A stretch of 64,000 nucleotides of DNA from Erythrobacter sp. F6033 (GTDB taxonomy: Bacteria; Pseudomonadota; Alphaproteobacteria; Sphingomonadales; Sphingomonadaceae): positions 310,001 through 374,000 of the forward strand of contig NZ_JALKAZ010000002.1 of NCBI RefSeq assembly GCF_023016005.1, given 5' to 3'. A program made the position numbers and the translations under genes. Below the pieces are notes generated by a model. The model was not told where the DNA came from. It did not search any database and worked only from the letters and a program-made list of their open reading frames with translations. Numbering within the stretch: the first letter of the stretch is position 1; every line of letters begins with the position of its first letter. This document shows positions 1-8,980 of this stretch, piece by piece.

Positions 1-701
1 ATCGAACCGCCACCGCGCGCGACGATCACGACATCAGGGCGCGCCACTGCACCGCCCTGTGGAAGCTCGGAAAACCCTCTAATCGCTGCAGAAACCTGCT
101 CTGCTGCGCCTTGGCCCTGAACCAATACAGGCCAGACCACGACATGGCTAGGAAAGCGATCCGCCAGCCGGTGCAGGATATCGCGAATAACCGATCCGGT
201 CGGCGAAGTAACCACACCGATAGTGCGCGGCAGATAGGGCAAAGCGCGTTTGCGCTCCCGGGAAAACAGCCCCTCCGCCTCCAGCCGCGCTCGGGTTTTC
301 TCCAGCAAAGCCAGCAAAGCGCCCTCACCCGCCAGCTCAAGGCTATCCATCACGATCTGGTATTTTGACCGGCCCGGATAGGTCGTCAGCTTGCCCGTCG
401 CGATCACTTCCAACCCGTCTTCTGGCACGAAGGCCATGCGGTTCGTATTGCCGCGCCACATCACGCCATCAAGCACGGCTTTGTCGTCTTTGAGCGCGCA
501 ATAAAGGTGGCCAGATGCGGCCCGCTTTACACCGGACAATTCCCCGCGCAGACGCACGTGACCGAAACGATCCTCGACACTGCGTTTCAGCGCCTGCGAA
601 ATCTCGGTGATCGACAGCGGCTCGGCGTTGTCGCCCTGACGCTCTCGCGCTACCAAACCGCCAGATTCGGAATCGTCATAATTTGAGGGGGCGCGAGCCA
701 T
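1..701 (-). CDS. xseA: Exodeoxyribonuclease VII large subunit (partial, N-terminal part)
   Basis: Reading the minus strand from the ATG at 701-699 gives an uninterrupted frame of about 233 codons that runs off the left edge. It starts with an N-terminal extension, then the OB-fold nucleic-acid-binding domain ([20 protein letters not shown], about residues 46-65), followed by the start of the catalytic domain with [18 protein letters not shown] and VIVARGGGS, both highly typical of XseA. With XseB this enzyme degrades single-stranded DNA in repair. The C-terminal half lies outside the window. The start codon overlaps the purD start codon on the opposite strand (CATG), so each gene's ribosome-binding site and promoter must lie inside the other gene. 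Identity is secure; the exact start is less so. Confidence 0.93.
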   Translation of the reverse strand, partial: MARAPSNYDDSESGGLVARERQGDNAEPLSITEISQALKRSVEDRFGHVRLRGELSGVKRAASGHLYCALKDDKAVLDGVMWRGNTNRMAFVPEDGLEVIATGKLTTYPGRSKYQIVMDSLELAGEGALLALLEKTRARLEAEGLFSRERKRALPYLPRTIGVVTSPTGSVIRDILHRLADRFPSHVVVWPVLVQGQGAAEQVSAAIRGFSELPQGGAVARPDVVIVARGGGS

Positions 702-1983
702 GAATGTCCTTTTGCTTGGATCGGGTGGACGCGAACATGCGCTGGCATGGAAGCTGGCGCAATCCCCTACGCTAACCCGGCTGTTTGCTGCCCCCGGAAA
801 TCCCGGCATTGCCGAGTGTGCGGAGCTGTTGACGCTGGATGCGAGCGATCACAACGCATGCATCGGTTTTTGTCAGGAAAACGCGATTGATCTGGTGGTG
901 ATCGGGCCGGAAGCGCCCTTGGTCGACGGCCTCGGCGACAGTCTTCGCGCGGCAAACATTGCGGTGTTCGGCCCCGACAAAGCCGCGGCGCAATTGGAAG
1001 GGTCAAAAAGCTTTACCAAACAGCTTTGCGACCGCGCCAATATCCCAACTGCGCGTTACACAGAAGTGTTCAATTACCGCGAAGGGCTCGATGCCCTTGG
1101 CGACTTTGAGAAACCCTATGTCATCAAGGCGGACGGGCTGGCAGCAGGCAAAGGCGTGTTCATCGCGGAACACAATGACGCCGCACGCAACGCGTTTATC
1201 GAAATTTTCGGTACTGACAAAATGGACACTGTAGAGGGTTCAAAAGCGGTGATCGAGGAGTTTATGACAGGCGAGGAAGCGAGCTTCTTTGTCCTGACCG
1301 ATGGCGAGACGATTCTGCCATTTGGCACGGCGCAGGATCACAAACGCGTTGGCGAAGGGGATGAAGGCCCGAACACCGGCGGTATGGGTGCCTATTCACC
1401 CGCACCCGTCCTCACACCAGAGCTGCAACAGCGCGCGATTGACGAAATCATTCGCCCGACAGTCGACACAATGCGCGCCGAAGGCATGCCCTATTCGGGA
1501 GTGCTTTATGCCGGCCTAATGCTGACCGATCAGGGGCCTAAGCTGGTCGAATACAATTGCCGCTTTGGCGATCCAGAATGTCAGGTCCTGATGATGCGCC
1601 TGCAGGGTGACCTTGCCGCAATCATGCTCGCCTGCGCCAAAGGAGAATTGGCCAGCGTTGAAGCGCAGTTTGCCGAGGAAACCGCCCTAACCGTGGTGAT
1701 GGCGGCGGAGGGCTACCCAGCAAGTGCCAAAAAGGGCGGCGCTATTGAACTGGGCGAGGCTGAAGCAAGCGGCGCCAAGGTCTTCCACGCGGGCACGGCG
1801 ATGAAAGACGGCGCGCTGGTCGCAAATGGAGGCCGAGTGCTGAATGTCGCTGCGCGCGGAACGAGTGTTACGGCGGCGCAAAAGTCGGCTTACGAAGCCG
1901 TCGATGCGATCAGCTTCGAAAGCGGGTTTTGCCGCAGGGACATCGGCTGGCGCGAAGTTGAGCGGGAAAATCCGCAAAATTGA
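700..1983 (+). CDS. purD: Phosphoribosylamine-glycine ligase (GARS)
   Basis: 427 residues, the normal length for PurD, which joins phosphoribosylamine to glycine using ATP in de novo purine synthesis. Visible features are the N-terminal [17 protein letters not shown] motif, the ATP-grasp [11 protein letters not shown] segment near residues 143-153, [14 protein letters not shown] near 227-240 and the [11 protein letters not shown] metal/ATP-binding motif near 284-294. A GAGGGGG Shine-Dalgarno at 685-691 supports the ATG at 700. The gene is divergent from xseA and shares the CATG start overlap. Cytoplasmic; alone on its strand here, with the rest of the purine pathway elsewhere. Confidence 0.97.
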   Translation: MNVLLLGSGGREHALAWKLAQSPTLTRLFAAPGNPGIAECAELLTLDASDHNACIGFCQENAIDLVVIGPEAPLVDGLGDSLRAANIAVFGPDKAAAQLEGSKSFTKQLCDRANIPTARYTEVFNYREGLDALGDFEKPYVIKADGLAAGKGVFIAEHNDAARNAFIEIFGTDKMDTVEGSKAVIEEFMTGEEASFFVLTDGETILPFGTAQDHKRVGEGDEGPNTGGMGAYSPAPVLTPELQQRAIDEIIRPTVDTMRAEGMPYSGVLYAGLMLTDQGPKLVEYNCRFGDPECQVLMMRLQGDLAAIMLACAKGELASVEAQFAEETALTVVMAAEGYPASAKKGGAIELGEAEASGAKVFHAGTAMKDGALVANGGRVLNVAARGTSVTAAQKSAYEAVDAISFESGFCRRDIGWREVERENPQN

Positions 1984-2027
1984 TCTGAGTCAATGAGGCC
2001 CCACGCGGCTCATGCTCTATTGCGCGC

Positions 2028-2390
2028 ATGAACCAGTCCAAAGGCCTATGCACCGTCGCCCTAATCGTCTCCGCACTAGCGGTTGCTGGGTGTCAGCCGC
2101 ACCCGAGTCCACAAACTGCTGGCTCCGGATCGCCGCCCTCCCTTATCGCAGGGGTCTGCGGCGATTGCCACGGGGTGGAAGCACCCTTCATCTCGCCCAA
2201 CCCGGAAGCCCCTGGCTTTGATGCCATCGCCAATCGCGAAGGTCTGAATGAAAAGACGATGAACTCTTGGCTGCTCAACGCGCACAATTATCCGCTCCAG
2301 ATGGAGTTTGAATTGTCTGAAGGGGAAGCCAAGCAAATCGCCGATTACATGCTCACGCTGCAGAGCGACGATTATGAGCCAGAGCAGTGA
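2028..2390 (+). CDS. Monohaem cytochrome c lipoprotein
   Basis: 120 residues. The N-terminus is a lipoprotein signal ending in LAVAGC (acylated Cys about residue 22), and a single CGDCH haem-binding motif follows at about residues 44-48. A Met in the sequence YPLQMEF near residue 93 is a plausible sixth iron ligand, and the C-terminal helix (SEGEAKQIADYMLTLQ) is typical of class I cytochromes c. The product is probably a membrane-anchored periplasmic electron carrier; partner unknown. It lies 44 bp after purD and has no functional link to its neighbours. Confidence 0.82.
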   Translation: MNQSKGLCTVALIVSALAVAGCQPHPSPQTAGSGSPPSLIAGVCGDCHGVEAPFISPNPEAPGFDAIANREGLNEKTMNSWLLNAHNYPLQMEFELSEGEAKQIADYMLTLQSDDYEPEQ

Positions 2391-2534
2391 TTTTCCTACT
2401 TCGATGAGCGGCGCTAACCTGCGCGCGGCTCTTTCAAATCGTCAGCTTCCCCGCTCACAATGCGGGCGTTTCAGTTGGACATATGTCACCTGTGTCCAAC
2501 ATCGCTAACTTCATGAATTACAGGCGAAATACCA

Positions 2535-2581
2535 TGTAGGCACCGCATGACACTTCGCCGATTTGTCATGTGGTGCCTACA
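2535..2581. repeat. 18-bp inverted repeat (hairpin) overlapping the PfkB stop codon
   Basis: TGTAGGCACCGCATGACA (2535-2552) is followed after an 11-nt loop by TGTCATGTGGTGCCTACA (2564-2581). The arms pair at 17 of 18 positions and the single mismatch is a G-U pair in RNA. The right arm contains the stop codon of the minus-strand PfkB gene (2577-2579), so the hairpin would form at the 3' end of that mRNA. There is no T-run after it on either strand, so it is not a classical intrinsic terminator. The rest of 2391-2576 shows no gene. Confidence 0.7.
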
Positions 2582-3569
2582 GCTTTTCAGCCATCAGTGC
2601 CTGCATGTCGGTCTCCGGACGCGGGCCGTAATGCGAGATCACTTCGGCAGCGGCGATTGCGCCGCGTTTCAGGCAGGTTTCCAGGGCTGCGTCTTTGACA
2701 AAGCCAGATAGGAAGCCCGCCGCAAACTGATCACCTGCGCCGGTTGTGTCGATCACTTTGGCGACCGGCTCGGCGGCGACTTCGGCGCGTTCTCCGTGTG
2801 CAATCGCAACAGCACCCTTCTCGCCTTTGGTCGCGACCAGTACCGGCACCTTGCCAGCAATCGCGGCAATACCCGCTTCGAAATCATCCTCGCCAGTCAG
2901 CGTCGCGAGTTCGCTTTCGTTGACGAACAAAATGTCGATCACGCCGTCTTCGATCATCGCACGGAAATCATCGCCATGCCGATCAATCACAAAGCTTTCA
3001 CTGGCGGTAAAAGCGACCTTGCGACCTGCCGCTTTTGCAACGTCGATTGCCCGGCGCATCGCACGGCGTGGTTCTTCGGGATCCCACAGATACCCTTCGA
3101 GATAAAGGATGCTGGCGCTGGCGATCAGATCTTCGTCCAGCGCAGCGGCGGGCAGGAACTGGCCCGCACCAAGGAAGGTGTTCATCGTCCGCTCGCCATC
3201 CGGCGTCACAAAGATGAGGCAGCGGCCCGTAGGCGGCTCAGATTCGCGCATCGGCGTGTCAAAATCGATGCCAGCCGCGCGAATATCGTGGGCGAACACT
3301 TCGCCGAACTGGTCATTAGCAACCTGCCCGATAAAGGCGCATTGCGTGCCGAGCTGTGCAAGGCCCGCCAGCGTGTTGGCGGCCGAACCGCCTGATTTTT
3401 CAGTCGCTTGACCCATTGCTGCGTAGAGCGTGTCAGCGCCATCTGCATCCACAAGCGTCATTCCGCCGCGATTGAGGCCAAGCTCGGCAATGGTTTCATT
3501 TTCGCAACTGGCAATAATATCGACGATGGCATTGCCGATAGCGATCACATCATAGCGTGGGTCTGTCAC
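2577..3569 (-). CDS. PfkB-family carbohydrate/nucleoside kinase (adenosine kinase-like)
   Basis: About 330 residues. Visible: the N-terminal YDVIAIGNAIVD segment, the GGSAANT substrate-binding motif, and the C-terminal DTTGAGDQFAAGF signature at about residues 274-286 with the catalytic Asp at about 280. The closing YGPRP is common in the adenosine kinase/ribokinase branch of alphaproteobacteria. Likely phosphorylates a nucleoside or sugar; substrate cannot be fixed from sequence. I chose the GTG at 3569 because AGGA lies 9 nt upstream and the product then begins like family members; an in-frame ATG at 3587 is the alternative. The 3' end forms part of an 18-bp inverted repeat. Confidence 0.87.
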   Translation of the reverse strand: MTDPRYDVIAIGNAIVDIIASCENETIAELGLNRGGMTLVDADGADTLYAAMGQATEKSGGSAANTLAGLAQLGTQCAFIGQVANDQFGEVFAHDIRAAGIDFDTPMRESEPPTGRCLIFVTPDGERTMNTFLGAGQFLPAAALDEDLIASASILYLEGYLWDPEEPRRAMRRAIDVAKAAGRKVAFTASESFVIDRHGDDFRAMIEDGVIDILFVNESELATLTGEDDFEAGIAAIAGKVPVLVATKGEKGAVAIAHGERAEVAAEPVAKVIDTTGAGDQFAAGFLSGFVKDAALETCLKRGAIAAAEVISHYGPRPETDMQALMAEKL

Positions 3570-3700
3570 AAAAAGGCGTCCTGTCATGAGAAGTGTTTGA
3601 AGTTCGCGACCGCCTAGCCGGAACCGGAGGAGACGCCAAGGGGTGGATGAGTGGCTGTTTCGCGTTTGACTTCGAAGGCGCGGCACACCATCGCAGTCCT

Positions 3701-4399
3701 ATGAACGCGGTCCTCGCCTCTCTTTCCAAAGCGTTTGGCCAATTGAGCGACCCGGCAATCATGCGCGTCGCGGCAAAAAGCATCGGGATCACGGTGCTGT
3801 TGTTCGTGCTGGCCGGTTTTGGGCTGTATCTGGGGCTTGAGTGGTTTTTTGCTTGGAACGGCTGGGAAACTGGCGGCATGGCGCAAGCCGCGGCGGCGGC
3901 AATCATCGCGATCATCGCATTCTGGTTTCTGTTCCGCGTTGTAGCGCTCGCTGTCTTGCAGTTCTTTGCCGACAAAATCGTCGCTGCGGTGGAGGCAAAG
4001 CATTATCCCGATCTTGCCGATAAAGCGCAGCCGCTGCCCTTGCCTCAGGATATTGCAAATTCGGTTCGCGGGCTTGGCCGCGCATTGGGGTTCAATCTGC
4101 TCGCGCTGCCTTTCGCGATTGTGCTTATCTTCACTGCATTTGGTCCGGCAGTCGTATTCTTGCTGGTCAATGCGGTGCTGCTCGGACGGGAACTTACCGA
4201 TATGGCCTGGCTCCGCCACACTGGCGGCAAGCGCAAGGCAAGTCCGGTCAAGGGCAGTGACAGGTTGATGCTGGGCGGCGTGATTGCGGCGATGATGCTG
4301 GTCCCGTTCCTCAACCTGATCGCTCCGGTGGTCGGCGCAGCGGCAGGGACGCACCTTGCCCATGATGCGATGCGCCGAAAGGAATTGGGTCATGCGTAG
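3701..4399 (+). CDS. EI24-domain integral membrane protein (CysZ-like)
   Basis: 232 residues with at least four hydrophobic segments (about residues 20-45, 60-85, 135-165 and 190-215). The layout and the motif around PxxxPLPLPQDIANSVRGLGRALGFNLLALP match the EI24/CysZ family, whose best known member is a sulfate transporter; the substrate here is unknown. The ATG at 3701 is preferred over upstream in-frame starts because those add a hydrophilic, low-complexity lead. The last 8 bp overlap the start of the downstream lipoprotein gene, suggesting translational coupling. Confidence 0.8.
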   Translation: MNAVLASLSKAFGQLSDPAIMRVAAKSIGITVLLFVLAGFGLYLGLEWFFAWNGWETGGMAQAAAAAIIAIIAFWFLFRVVALAVLQFFADKIVAAVEAKHYPDLADKAQPLPLPQDIANSVRGLGRALGFNLLALPFAIVLIFTAFGPAVVFLLVNAVLLGRELTDMAWLRHTGGKRKASPVKGSDRLMLGGVIAAMMLVPFLNLIAPVVGAAAGTHLAHDAMRRKELGHA

Positions 4400-4790
4400 T
4401 GTGATGTTGCCCGTTATATTGCTTTCGATCTCTGCTTGTTCGGCCGGATCGGGAGCCACCTATGTCCCGCCAAACGCTTCGGCACCGCCGAACAACCAGC
4501 CAACCGAAACATTTCGTCGACCAGCAGTTGACCGGGAAGCTGGTCTTGAAAGCATAATCGGCGCGCCTGCATCACGTTTGCTATCGCGCCTTGGCGAGGC
4601 GCGAATTGACCTAACCGAAGGCGATTCTCGCAAATTGCAGTTCACAGGTGAAAGCTGCGTGCTCGACATCTACCTCTACCCCTTGCAGGCGGGCACAGAG
4701 CCGGTGGCGACCCATATCGAAGCGCGCATGCGCAGCGGCGGTCGTGCGATCGACAAAAGCCAGTGTCTGGGCGAAGTCGAGGCACGGTAA
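4392..4790 (+). CDS. Small lipoprotein, conserved hypothetical
   Basis: 132 residues. The N-terminus MRSVMLPVILLSISAC is a lipoprotein signal with the lipobox Cys at residue 16. The mature part has a proline/asparagine-rich linker and a compact domain containing two cysteines (in GESCVLDIYLY and SQCLGEV) that could form a disulfide. AGGA about 10 nt before the ATG supports the start. It overlaps the EI24 gene by 8 bp and is probably cotranscribed with it. Function not recognised. Confidence 0.75.
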   Translation: MRSVMLPVILLSISACSAGSGATYVPPNASAPPNNQPTETFRRPAVDREAGLESIIGAPASRLLSRLGEARIDLTEGDSRKLQFTGESCVLDIYLYPLQAGTEPVATHIEARMRSGGRAIDKSQCLGEVEAR

Positions 4791-4853
4791 CCGGGTCTTA
4801 AGTACATTTGTGTCATACCCTCCTTGGATTTTTATGAGGTTTGACGCAGTTCC

Positions 4854-5813
4854 ATGACCACACATTTCACCGAACTGGCGCAGCGCGCCGCCGCCGATGG
4901 TGTTGTATCGCCAGAAGAACTTCTTGGCCTTCGCCGTCAGGGCTGGGGCGATGGGATCATCACCCGCGAAGAGGCGGAAGCCCTATTTGCCATCAACAAT
5001 GTGCTGGATGAACGCGACAGTGAATGGTGCGACTTCTTCGTGGAAGCCATCGGCGAATATGTTCTCAACGGCACCCAGCCGCGCCAGCAATGCAACGCCG
5101 AAGAAGCCGAATGGCTAATCGCGCAGGTTGATCATGACGGCGTGGTTGATAGCCTCGTTGAGCTAGAAACGCTGGTTCGCATTGTAGAACGCGCGGAAAA
5201 TGTACCGGAGCGCCTTAAGAACTATCTGCTTGAGCAAATTGAACGCGAAGTGATGACTGGCACTGGTCCGACTCGCTGCGGCGGTGAACTATCAGCAACA
5301 CATGTCAGCGCCGCGGAAGTCAGAATTCTGCGCCGCGTGATCTTTTCAAGCGGCGGTTACGGCCCTGCTGCTGTCAGCCGGTTTGACGCCGAACTTCTGT
5401 TTCGGATCAAAGACGCAACCCTTGAAGACGAAAACGATGCTGGTTGGGCCGATCTGTTTGTGGACGGCATTGCCAATTACCTACGCGGGTTCGTCCTCGA
5501 CAACGCGCAGCTGAGCCACGAGCGAAAGCTGGAGCTCGTGAAATTTGTCGAAGCAGAAAGCAAAGGCCATGCCGCGTTCCTCGGCGCAATGGCGAAGAGC
5601 AAAGTCGGTCTCGGGCAGCGCATAGGCTGGGCCATGGAGCATTTGAATGGCACCGATGGCCCGCAGAACGATTACTATGCCGATGCAGAGGCTGGCCACG
5701 CGGTTACTGCGAATGAAAAAGGGTGGCTGGACAGCGCGATCGACCAGGATGGACAGATCGACGAATTAGAACAGCGCTTACTCAGACGGCTTGTCGAAGA
5801 AGACGCGCTCTGA
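4854..5813 (+). CDS. Hypothetical protein with duplicated EF-hand-like segments
   Basis: 319 residues, no signal peptide and no membrane segment. The protein is an internal duplication. EEAEALFAINNVLDERDSEW in the first half matches DAELLFRIKDATLEDENDAGW in the second, and AEWLIAQVDHDGVVDSLVE matches KGWLDSAIDQDGQIDELEQ. The DxDGxxD loops, plus DGVVSPEE and DGIITREE at the N-terminus, resemble shortened EF-hand calcium loops but lack the full 12-residue pattern. No enzyme motif is visible. It ends 21 bp before the convergent sufA gene. Function unknown; Ca2+ binding is inference. Confidence 0.78.
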   Translation: MTTHFTELAQRAAADGVVSPEELLGLRRQGWGDGIITREEAEALFAINNVLDERDSEWCDFFVEAIGEYVLNGTQPRQQCNAEEAEWLIAQVDHDGVVDSLVELETLVRIVERAENVPERLKNYLLEQIEREVMTGTGPTRCGGELSATHVSAAEVRILRRVIFSSGGYGPAAVSRFDAELLFRIKDATLEDENDAGWADLFVDGIANYLRGFVLDNAQLSHERKLELVKFVEAESKGHAAFLGAMAKSKVGLGQRIGWAMEHLNGTDGPQNDYYADAEAGHAVTANEKGWLDSAIDQDGQIDELEQRLLRRLVEEDAL

Positions 5814-5834
5814 TTCTTCGGCCAACAGGCCCTA

Positions 5835-6191
5835 TCAGACCATAAAGCTTTCGCCGCAACCGCAGGCGCCTTTGGCATTGGGGTTTTCGAACGTGAAGCC
5901 AGCTGTGAAGTCGTCTTCCACCCAATCCATGATTGACCCGACGAGGTAGAGCACGCTGGCACCGTCAATGTAGAATACGCCGTCAGGTGTTTCGATTTTC
6001 TCGTCGAATTTCGCTTCCTCGGTGACGTAGTCAACCGAATAGGCAAGGCCAGAACAGCCGCGGCGGGGGGTCGACAGCTTGACGCCTATGGCATCATCTG
6101 GGGCGAGGCTCATCAAATGGGCGATGCGTTCTTCCGCGCCTTTGGTCAGAGTGACAGCAGCGGGTATCTGGCGAGTTTTGGTATCGGCCAT
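5835..6191 (-). CDS. sufA: A-type iron-sulfur carrier (HesB/IscA family) of the SUF operon
   Basis: 118 residues. The three conserved cysteines of A-type carriers are present: RRGCSGLAY near the middle and ACGCGESFMV at the C-terminus. It carries nascent Fe-S clusters from the SufBCD scaffold to apo-enzymes. Last gene of the minus-strand suf operon; its ATG overlaps the stop of sufT by one base (TGATG). A second A-type protein, ErpA-like, is encoded at 39.3 kb. Confidence 0.93.
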   Translation of the reverse strand: MADTKTRQIPAAVTLTKGAEERIAHLMSLAPDDAIGVKLSTPRRGCSGLAYSVDYVTEEAKFDEKIETPDGVFYIDGASVLYLVGSIMDWVEDDFTAGFTFENPNAKGACGCGESFMV

Positions 6192-6691
6192 CAAAGCATC
6201 CCCAGTTCGAGGCGTGCCTCGTCGGTCATCTTTTCGGGACTCCAAGGCGGATCCCACACCAGGTTTACCTCGGCATCGCGAATACCTGGCACCGATGCAG
6301 CGCGCAGCTCAACCTCGCCCGGCATCGTTTCGGCGACGGGGCAATGCGGTGTGGTCAGTGTCATCGTGATGGTCGCGTCGCGTTCGTCATCGACATCCAC
6401 ACCGTAAATCAGGCCAAGATCATAGATATTGACCGGAATTTCCGGATCGTAAATTTCTTTGAGCGCATCAACCACGGCGGTCTGCAGATCGCTACCCGGG
6501 CCGCCGACTTCACCAGCCGCAGGTTGCTGTTGCAGGAACCCGTCGAGATAATCCCGCTTGCGCGATCCGGTGTCGGAGGCGACATCGGAATCAATAACGT
6601 CTGAAACACGCGCACGCGGCGGTTTCACCACTTCATCGTTCGGCGCTGGGGCCGCGACAAATTCGGTCTCGTCCTGAGGTTTGTTCATCAT
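6191..6691 (-). CDS. sufT: SUF-system assembly factor SufT (MIP18/DUF59 family)
   Basis: 166 residues: a variable N-terminal tail of about 60 residues followed by the MIP18 domain with EIYDPEIPVNIYDLGLIYGV and the signature TLTTPHCPVAETMP, containing the conserved Cys. SufT-type proteins support Fe-S maturation. Either of two adjacent ATGs (6691 or 6688) could start it; both overlap the sufS stop (ATGATGA), so the two genes are translationally coupled. Confidence 0.9.
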   Translation of the reverse strand: MMNKPQDETEFVAAPAPNDEVVKPPRARVSDVIDSDVASDTGSRKRDYLDGFLQQQPAAGEVGGPGSDLQTAVVDALKEIYDPEIPVNIYDLGLIYGVDVDDERDATITMTLTTPHCPVAETMPGEVELRAASVPGIRDAEVNLVWDPPWSPEKMTDEARLELGML

Positions 6692-7920
6692 ACTTTCCCA
6701 AAAATCCGGCGCGTGCGGGCAATGCCCTCAAGCAGTGCGTCGACATCATCATGTGTCGAATAAAGGCCAAAACTGGCCCGCGCGGTCGCTGTCACATCCA
6801 GATAATCCATCAAAGGCTGCGCGCAATGGTGTCCTGCGCGGATCGCGACGTTCGCTTCGTCCAAAATTGTGCCGAGGTCGTGCGGATGAATGCCCTCGAT
6901 CGCAAAGCTTACAATCCCCGCGCTGTCGGCAGGACCAAACAGAGTGACATCGTTCATAGAGCCGAGTTCACGGCGAAGGCGCTCCACCAATTCCGCTTCG
7001 TGTGCGTGTAGACGGTCCAAACCCGCCTCACGGACGTAATCCGCTGCAGCAGCGAAAGCGATGGCTTCACCAATGGCTGGCGTACCCGCCTCAAAACGCT
7101 GCGGTGCAGTCGCGTAGGTCGTCTTTTCAAATGTCACACGGTCAATCATCGCACCGCCGCCTTCCCATGGCGGCATCGCGTCCAGAATTTCACTGCGCGC
7201 CCACAGCGCACCTATGCCTGTCGGGCCGTAAAGCTTGTGTGCGCTGAAGACATAGAAATCACAGCCAAGCGCGTTCACGTCAAAGTTGATCCGGGGCGCG
7301 GCCTGACATCCATCCAACAGCAGCTTCGCGCCGACATTATGCGCCAGCTCCGCCGCACGCGGTGCATCCAGAACACTGCCGAGCACATTCGACACATGTC
7401 CGAATGCAACCAGCTTGTGCCGCTCGGTCAGCATCGCTTCTGCAGCGTCGAGATCAATGCGGTGATCATCGGTAAGCGGGCAAATATCGATGATCGCGCC
7501 GGTTGCTTGGGCAATCATCTGCCACGGCACAATGTTAGAATGGTGCTCCAATTGAGAGAGCAGAATGCGATCACCCGGCTTTAGGTTTGCACGGCCCCAG
7601 CTGTTCGCAACGAGATTGATCGCCTCAGTCGCGCCTCGCGTGAAGACAATCTCGTTTTCCGCGCCGCCAAGAAAGCGCGCGACCATCCGGCGGGCGTTTT
7701 CGTATGCCTGTGTCATTTCGGCAGAGCGCGAATAGACACCGCGATGGACCGTGGCATAATCTTCGCCCAGCGCTCGGCTCATCGCATCGATCACAGCGCG
7801 TGGCTTCTGTGCGGTCGCCGCGGTGTCGAGGTAATGCCAAGGCGCACCGTCATGCGTGACCATGCCGGGGAAATCCCCGCGCAGGTCAGGCAATGTCGAG
7901 ATGGCTGCTGGTGCGTTCAC
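6688..7920 (-). CDS. sufS: Cysteine desulfurase SufS
   Basis: 410 residues, full length. The PLP lysine lies in SAHKLYGPTG (Lys229) and the sulfur-carrying Cys in RAGHHCAQPL (Cys366). It removes sulfur from cysteine and passes it to the SufBCD scaffold. The start is GTG at 7920, overlapping the sufD stop (GTGA). No sufE is visible in the operon, so the sulfur acceptor may be encoded elsewhere. Confidence 0.96.
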   Translation of the reverse strand: MNAPAAISTLPDLRGDFPGMVTHDGAPWHYLDTAATAQKPRAVIDAMSRALGEDYATVHRGVYSRSAEMTQAYENARRMVARFLGGAENEIVFTRGATEAINLVANSWGRANLKPGDRILLSQLEHHSNIVPWQMIAQATGAIIDICPLTDDHRIDLDAAEAMLTERHKLVAFGHVSNVLGSVLDAPRAAELAHNVGAKLLLDGCQAAPRINFDVNALGCDFYVFSAHKLYGPTGIGALWARSEILDAMPPWEGGGAMIDRVTFEKTTYATAPQRFEAGTPAIGEAIAFAAAADYVREAGLDRLHAHEAELVERLRRELGSMNDVTLFGPADSAGIVSFAIEGIHPHDLGTILDEANVAIRAGHHCAQPLMDYLDVTATARASFGLYSTHDDVDALLEGIARTRRIFGKV

Positions 7921-8675
7921 AGCGCCGCTCCCTCAAGGGCAGTCAACGCTGCCTCGAGCAACCTTTCGCGCTCAGCTTCATCTTCCAGTTCGACGAAGGC
8001 ATCACCGAGGAAAGCCTGCACCAACAGGCGCTGTGCCTGCTCCGGCGAAAGGCCGCGCGCCGCCATGTAGTAGCGCGCCGCTTCGTCCAGTTGCCCTACA
8101 GTCGCGCCGTGTGCGCACTTCACATCATCTGCGAAAATCTCAAGCTGCGGGACGGCATTGGCGCTTGCACCAGCTTCGAGCAGCAGGCCTTTAAAATCCT
8201 GTGCCGCATCGGTCTTCTGCGCGTGGCGGGCAACTTTGATCTCGCCAAGAAAATTGCCCGTGCCCGTGCCCCAATGGACGCTACGCACCGTCTGATTGCT
8301 GGTGCCATCTGGCTCCGCGTGAACGGTCGTCGTCACAAATTCGCGCACAGCATCGCCGCCGCCAATTGTCACACCGCCAAATTCGAAATGCGCACCCTTG
8401 CCCAAAGTCACTTCGACTTCGAGGCGGGTGAAATCCTGTCCGATATTAGTCGCAAACAATTCGGCCCGTGCGCCATCGTCAAGCGTAAGGCGAATGCGGT
8501 GCAATTCCGGCGCATCCGAACCAATGAGCATGGTGTCATGCCATGTTTCGCCAGCAGCAACGCTGACCTCGTTCCACGCACTGAGCGCGCCTTCGCCGAG
8601 ACGCTGAACCGCATCAATATCGGCATAGCGCCAGGCCTCATCGCGGCGTGTCGGCAGAGTTGTTGCTTGGGTCAT
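7917..8675 (-). CDS. sufD: Fe-S assembly scaffold component SufD
   Basis: 252 residues, short for SufD because the N-terminal region is reduced, which is common in alphaproteobacteria. It begins MTQATTLPTRRDEAWRYADI, whose RxxEAWRYxD motif is diagnostic. The C-terminal beta-helix region includes DDVKCAHGATVGQLDE and RGLSPEQAQRLLVQAF, the SufB/SufD core. Its ATG overlaps the stop of the small upstream gene (TAATG). Confidence 0.93.
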   Translation of the reverse strand: MTQATTLPTRRDEAWRYADIDAVQRLGEGALSAWNEVSVAAGETWHDTMLIGSDAPELHRIRLTLDDGARAELFATNIGQDFTRLEVEVTLGKGAHFEFGGVTIGGGDAVREFVTTTVHAEPDGTSNQTVRSVHWGTGTGNFLGEIKVARHAQKTDAAQDFKGLLLEAGASANAVPQLEIFADDVKCAHGATVGQLDEAARYYMAARGLSPEQAQRLLVQAFLGDAFVELEDEAERERLLEAALTALEGAAL

Positions 8676-8980
8676 TACGATGTCTTCTTCATTGCGCGCT
8701 CGAACTGTTCCACCAGCCCGTTGCGGCTCTTGCGGATGCACTTTTCGATGGCACCCGTTTCCTTCGCGCCCTTACGCACACATTTGGTGGCGGCACGGCA
8801 AAACTTATCATCCAGCCGCGGGCGACCAGTTGATCCGCTTAAGGAACAATTCCAGCTTCCTTCCTGGTCTTGGCCAACCGTGACCTGAAGGCTGCGCAAC
8901 CGTCCAAGAACAACGATCTCGGGCACGGGTTCAGCCGCAGGCGCCGCCTGCAAGGAAAAGAGGAGAGCGGAAAGGATCAC
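8675..8980 (-). CDS. Small exported cysteine-containing protein inside the suf operon
   Basis: 101 residues, GTG start at 8980 overlapping the sufC stop (GTGA) and stop overlapping the sufD ATG (TAATG). The first 16 residues (MILSALLFSLQAAPAA) look like a Sec signal peptide. The mature part is basic and has four cysteines (about residues 45, 61, 67 and 80), probably two disulfides if exported. No family recognised. Tight coupling at both ends shows it is a real member of the operon, although a periplasmic product is unexpected among cytoplasmic SUF proteins. Confidence 0.75.
   Translation of the reverse strand: MILSALLFSLQAAPAAEPVPEIVVLGRLRSLQVTVGQDQEGSWNCSLSGSTGRPRLDDKFCRAATKCVRKGAKETGAIEKCIRKSRNGLVEQFERAMKKTS

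Noticed and set aside
3614..4459. A 281-codon minus-strand frame opposite the EI24 gene
   Set aside because: The plus-strand membrane protein has the better evidence; the antisense product is a charged sequence with no motif.
7893..8888. A 331-codon open frame on the plus strand across sufS/sufD
   Set aside because: Antisense to clear suf genes with conserved motifs; its product has no family resemblance.
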